Positions 5,673 to 5,885 of a stretch of 5,885 nucleotides of DNA are shown here, piece after piece; position 1 is the first letter of the stretch, and each line of letters begins with the position of its first letter. The translations under genes and the position numbers were made by a program. Source of the DNA: Planctomycetota bacterium (GTDB taxonomy: Bacteria > Planctomycetota > UBA11346). The notes under the pieces were generated by a model that made no database searches, was not told where the DNA came from, and saw nothing but the letters and a program-made list of their open reading frames with translations. Location: contig SLQH01000232.1 in the NCBI GenBank assembly GCA_007131555.1, forward strand, positions 1 through 5,885, given 5' to 3'.

Positions 5673-5885
5673 TCAGGTTCCTTTTGGTGGCAGCCAGCCG
5701 CGCAGTTCCTGAAAGGCGTTGATCGGCTGGTAGGGTTCGGGGTAGTCGGCGCCGTGATGGCTGGCGCGGCAGGAATCCATGAACGCCGTGATCTCGCGAC
5801 GCATGGCAGCAACGCGCCCCGCCTGTTCGCCGGCCAGGTTGCGCGTCTCGTAGCGGTCGGTGCTGAGGTCGAACAACAGGTCTTC
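5673..5885 (-). CDS. Second sulfatase, C-terminal part (cut by window edge)
   Basis: The minus-strand frame ends in TGA at 5673-5675 and is open to the right edge, giving the last 70 residues of a larger protein. It begins EDLLFDLSTDRYETRNLAGE, which matches the conserved sulfatase C-terminal segment (LFDL..D..E..NLA). It ends with a helical tail and CRASHHGADYPEPYQP. The catalytic Cys/Ser motif lies outside the window, so activity cannot be judged. Its tail differs clearly from that of the sulfatase at 3874-5325, so the two are not a recent duplication and probably have different substrates. The genes are convergent. Confidence 0.85.
   Translation of the reverse strand, partial: EDLLFDLSTDRYETRNLAGEQAGRVAAMRREITAFMDSCRASHHGADYPEPYQPINAFQELRGWLPPKGT

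Noticed and set aside
1..5885. CRISPR array, tRNA or rRNA genes
   Set aside because: No regularly spaced repeat-spacer pattern, cloverleaf or rRNA-like sequence was seen on reading both strands.

Overview
The window is GC-rich, non-redundant-looking bacterial DNA. It carries part of a catabolic locus for a sulfated, probably rhamnose-containing polysaccharide, interrupted by debris of small mobile elements. A GH78-type rhamnosidase, a PocR/AraC regulator and Cys-type sulfatases together recall polysaccharide-degrading members of the Planctomycetota-Verrucomicrobiota-Kiritimatiellota group. This is an inference from gene content; no marker gene is present to fix the taxonomy.

Layout from left to right. 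Positions 1-315 hold no convincing gene. They contain a perfect hairpin, a long direct-repeat pair, tandem 21-bp units and an inverted repeat, and look like a decayed insertion-sequence end (IS21-like at best). Positions 316-2562 (minus strand) encode a GH78-like alpha-L-rhamnosidase family protein whose last residues may have been replaced by the neighbouring repeat DNA. Upstream of it lie a Shine-Dalgarno-like site, a perfect 15-bp palindrome that may be an operator, and a 161-bp MITE-like element (2747-2907) with perfect 17-bp terminal inverted repeats flanked by CTAG. Positions 2965-3801 (minus) encode an AraC-family regulator with an N-terminal PocR-like sensor domain. A 72-bp divergent intergenic region separates it from a plus-strand formylglycine-type sulfatase (3874-5325). 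A 347-bp gap follows, with an AT-rich patch and a strongly structured inverted-repeat element (5524-5660). The window ends with the C-terminal 70 residues of a second sulfatase on the minus strand, convergent with the first and cut by the window edge.

How the genes may work together (inference): the regulator senses a small metabolite and controls the divergent sulfatase and possibly the rhamnosidase. The sulfatases remove sulfate esters and the GH78 enzyme removes terminal rhamnose-like sugars. The Cys-type sulfatase needs a maturase (anaerobic SME or FGE) that is not in the window. I see no convincing undescribed system. The most interesting items are the MITE-like element, the structured element between the sulfatases, the repeat-rich left end, and the possible operator.
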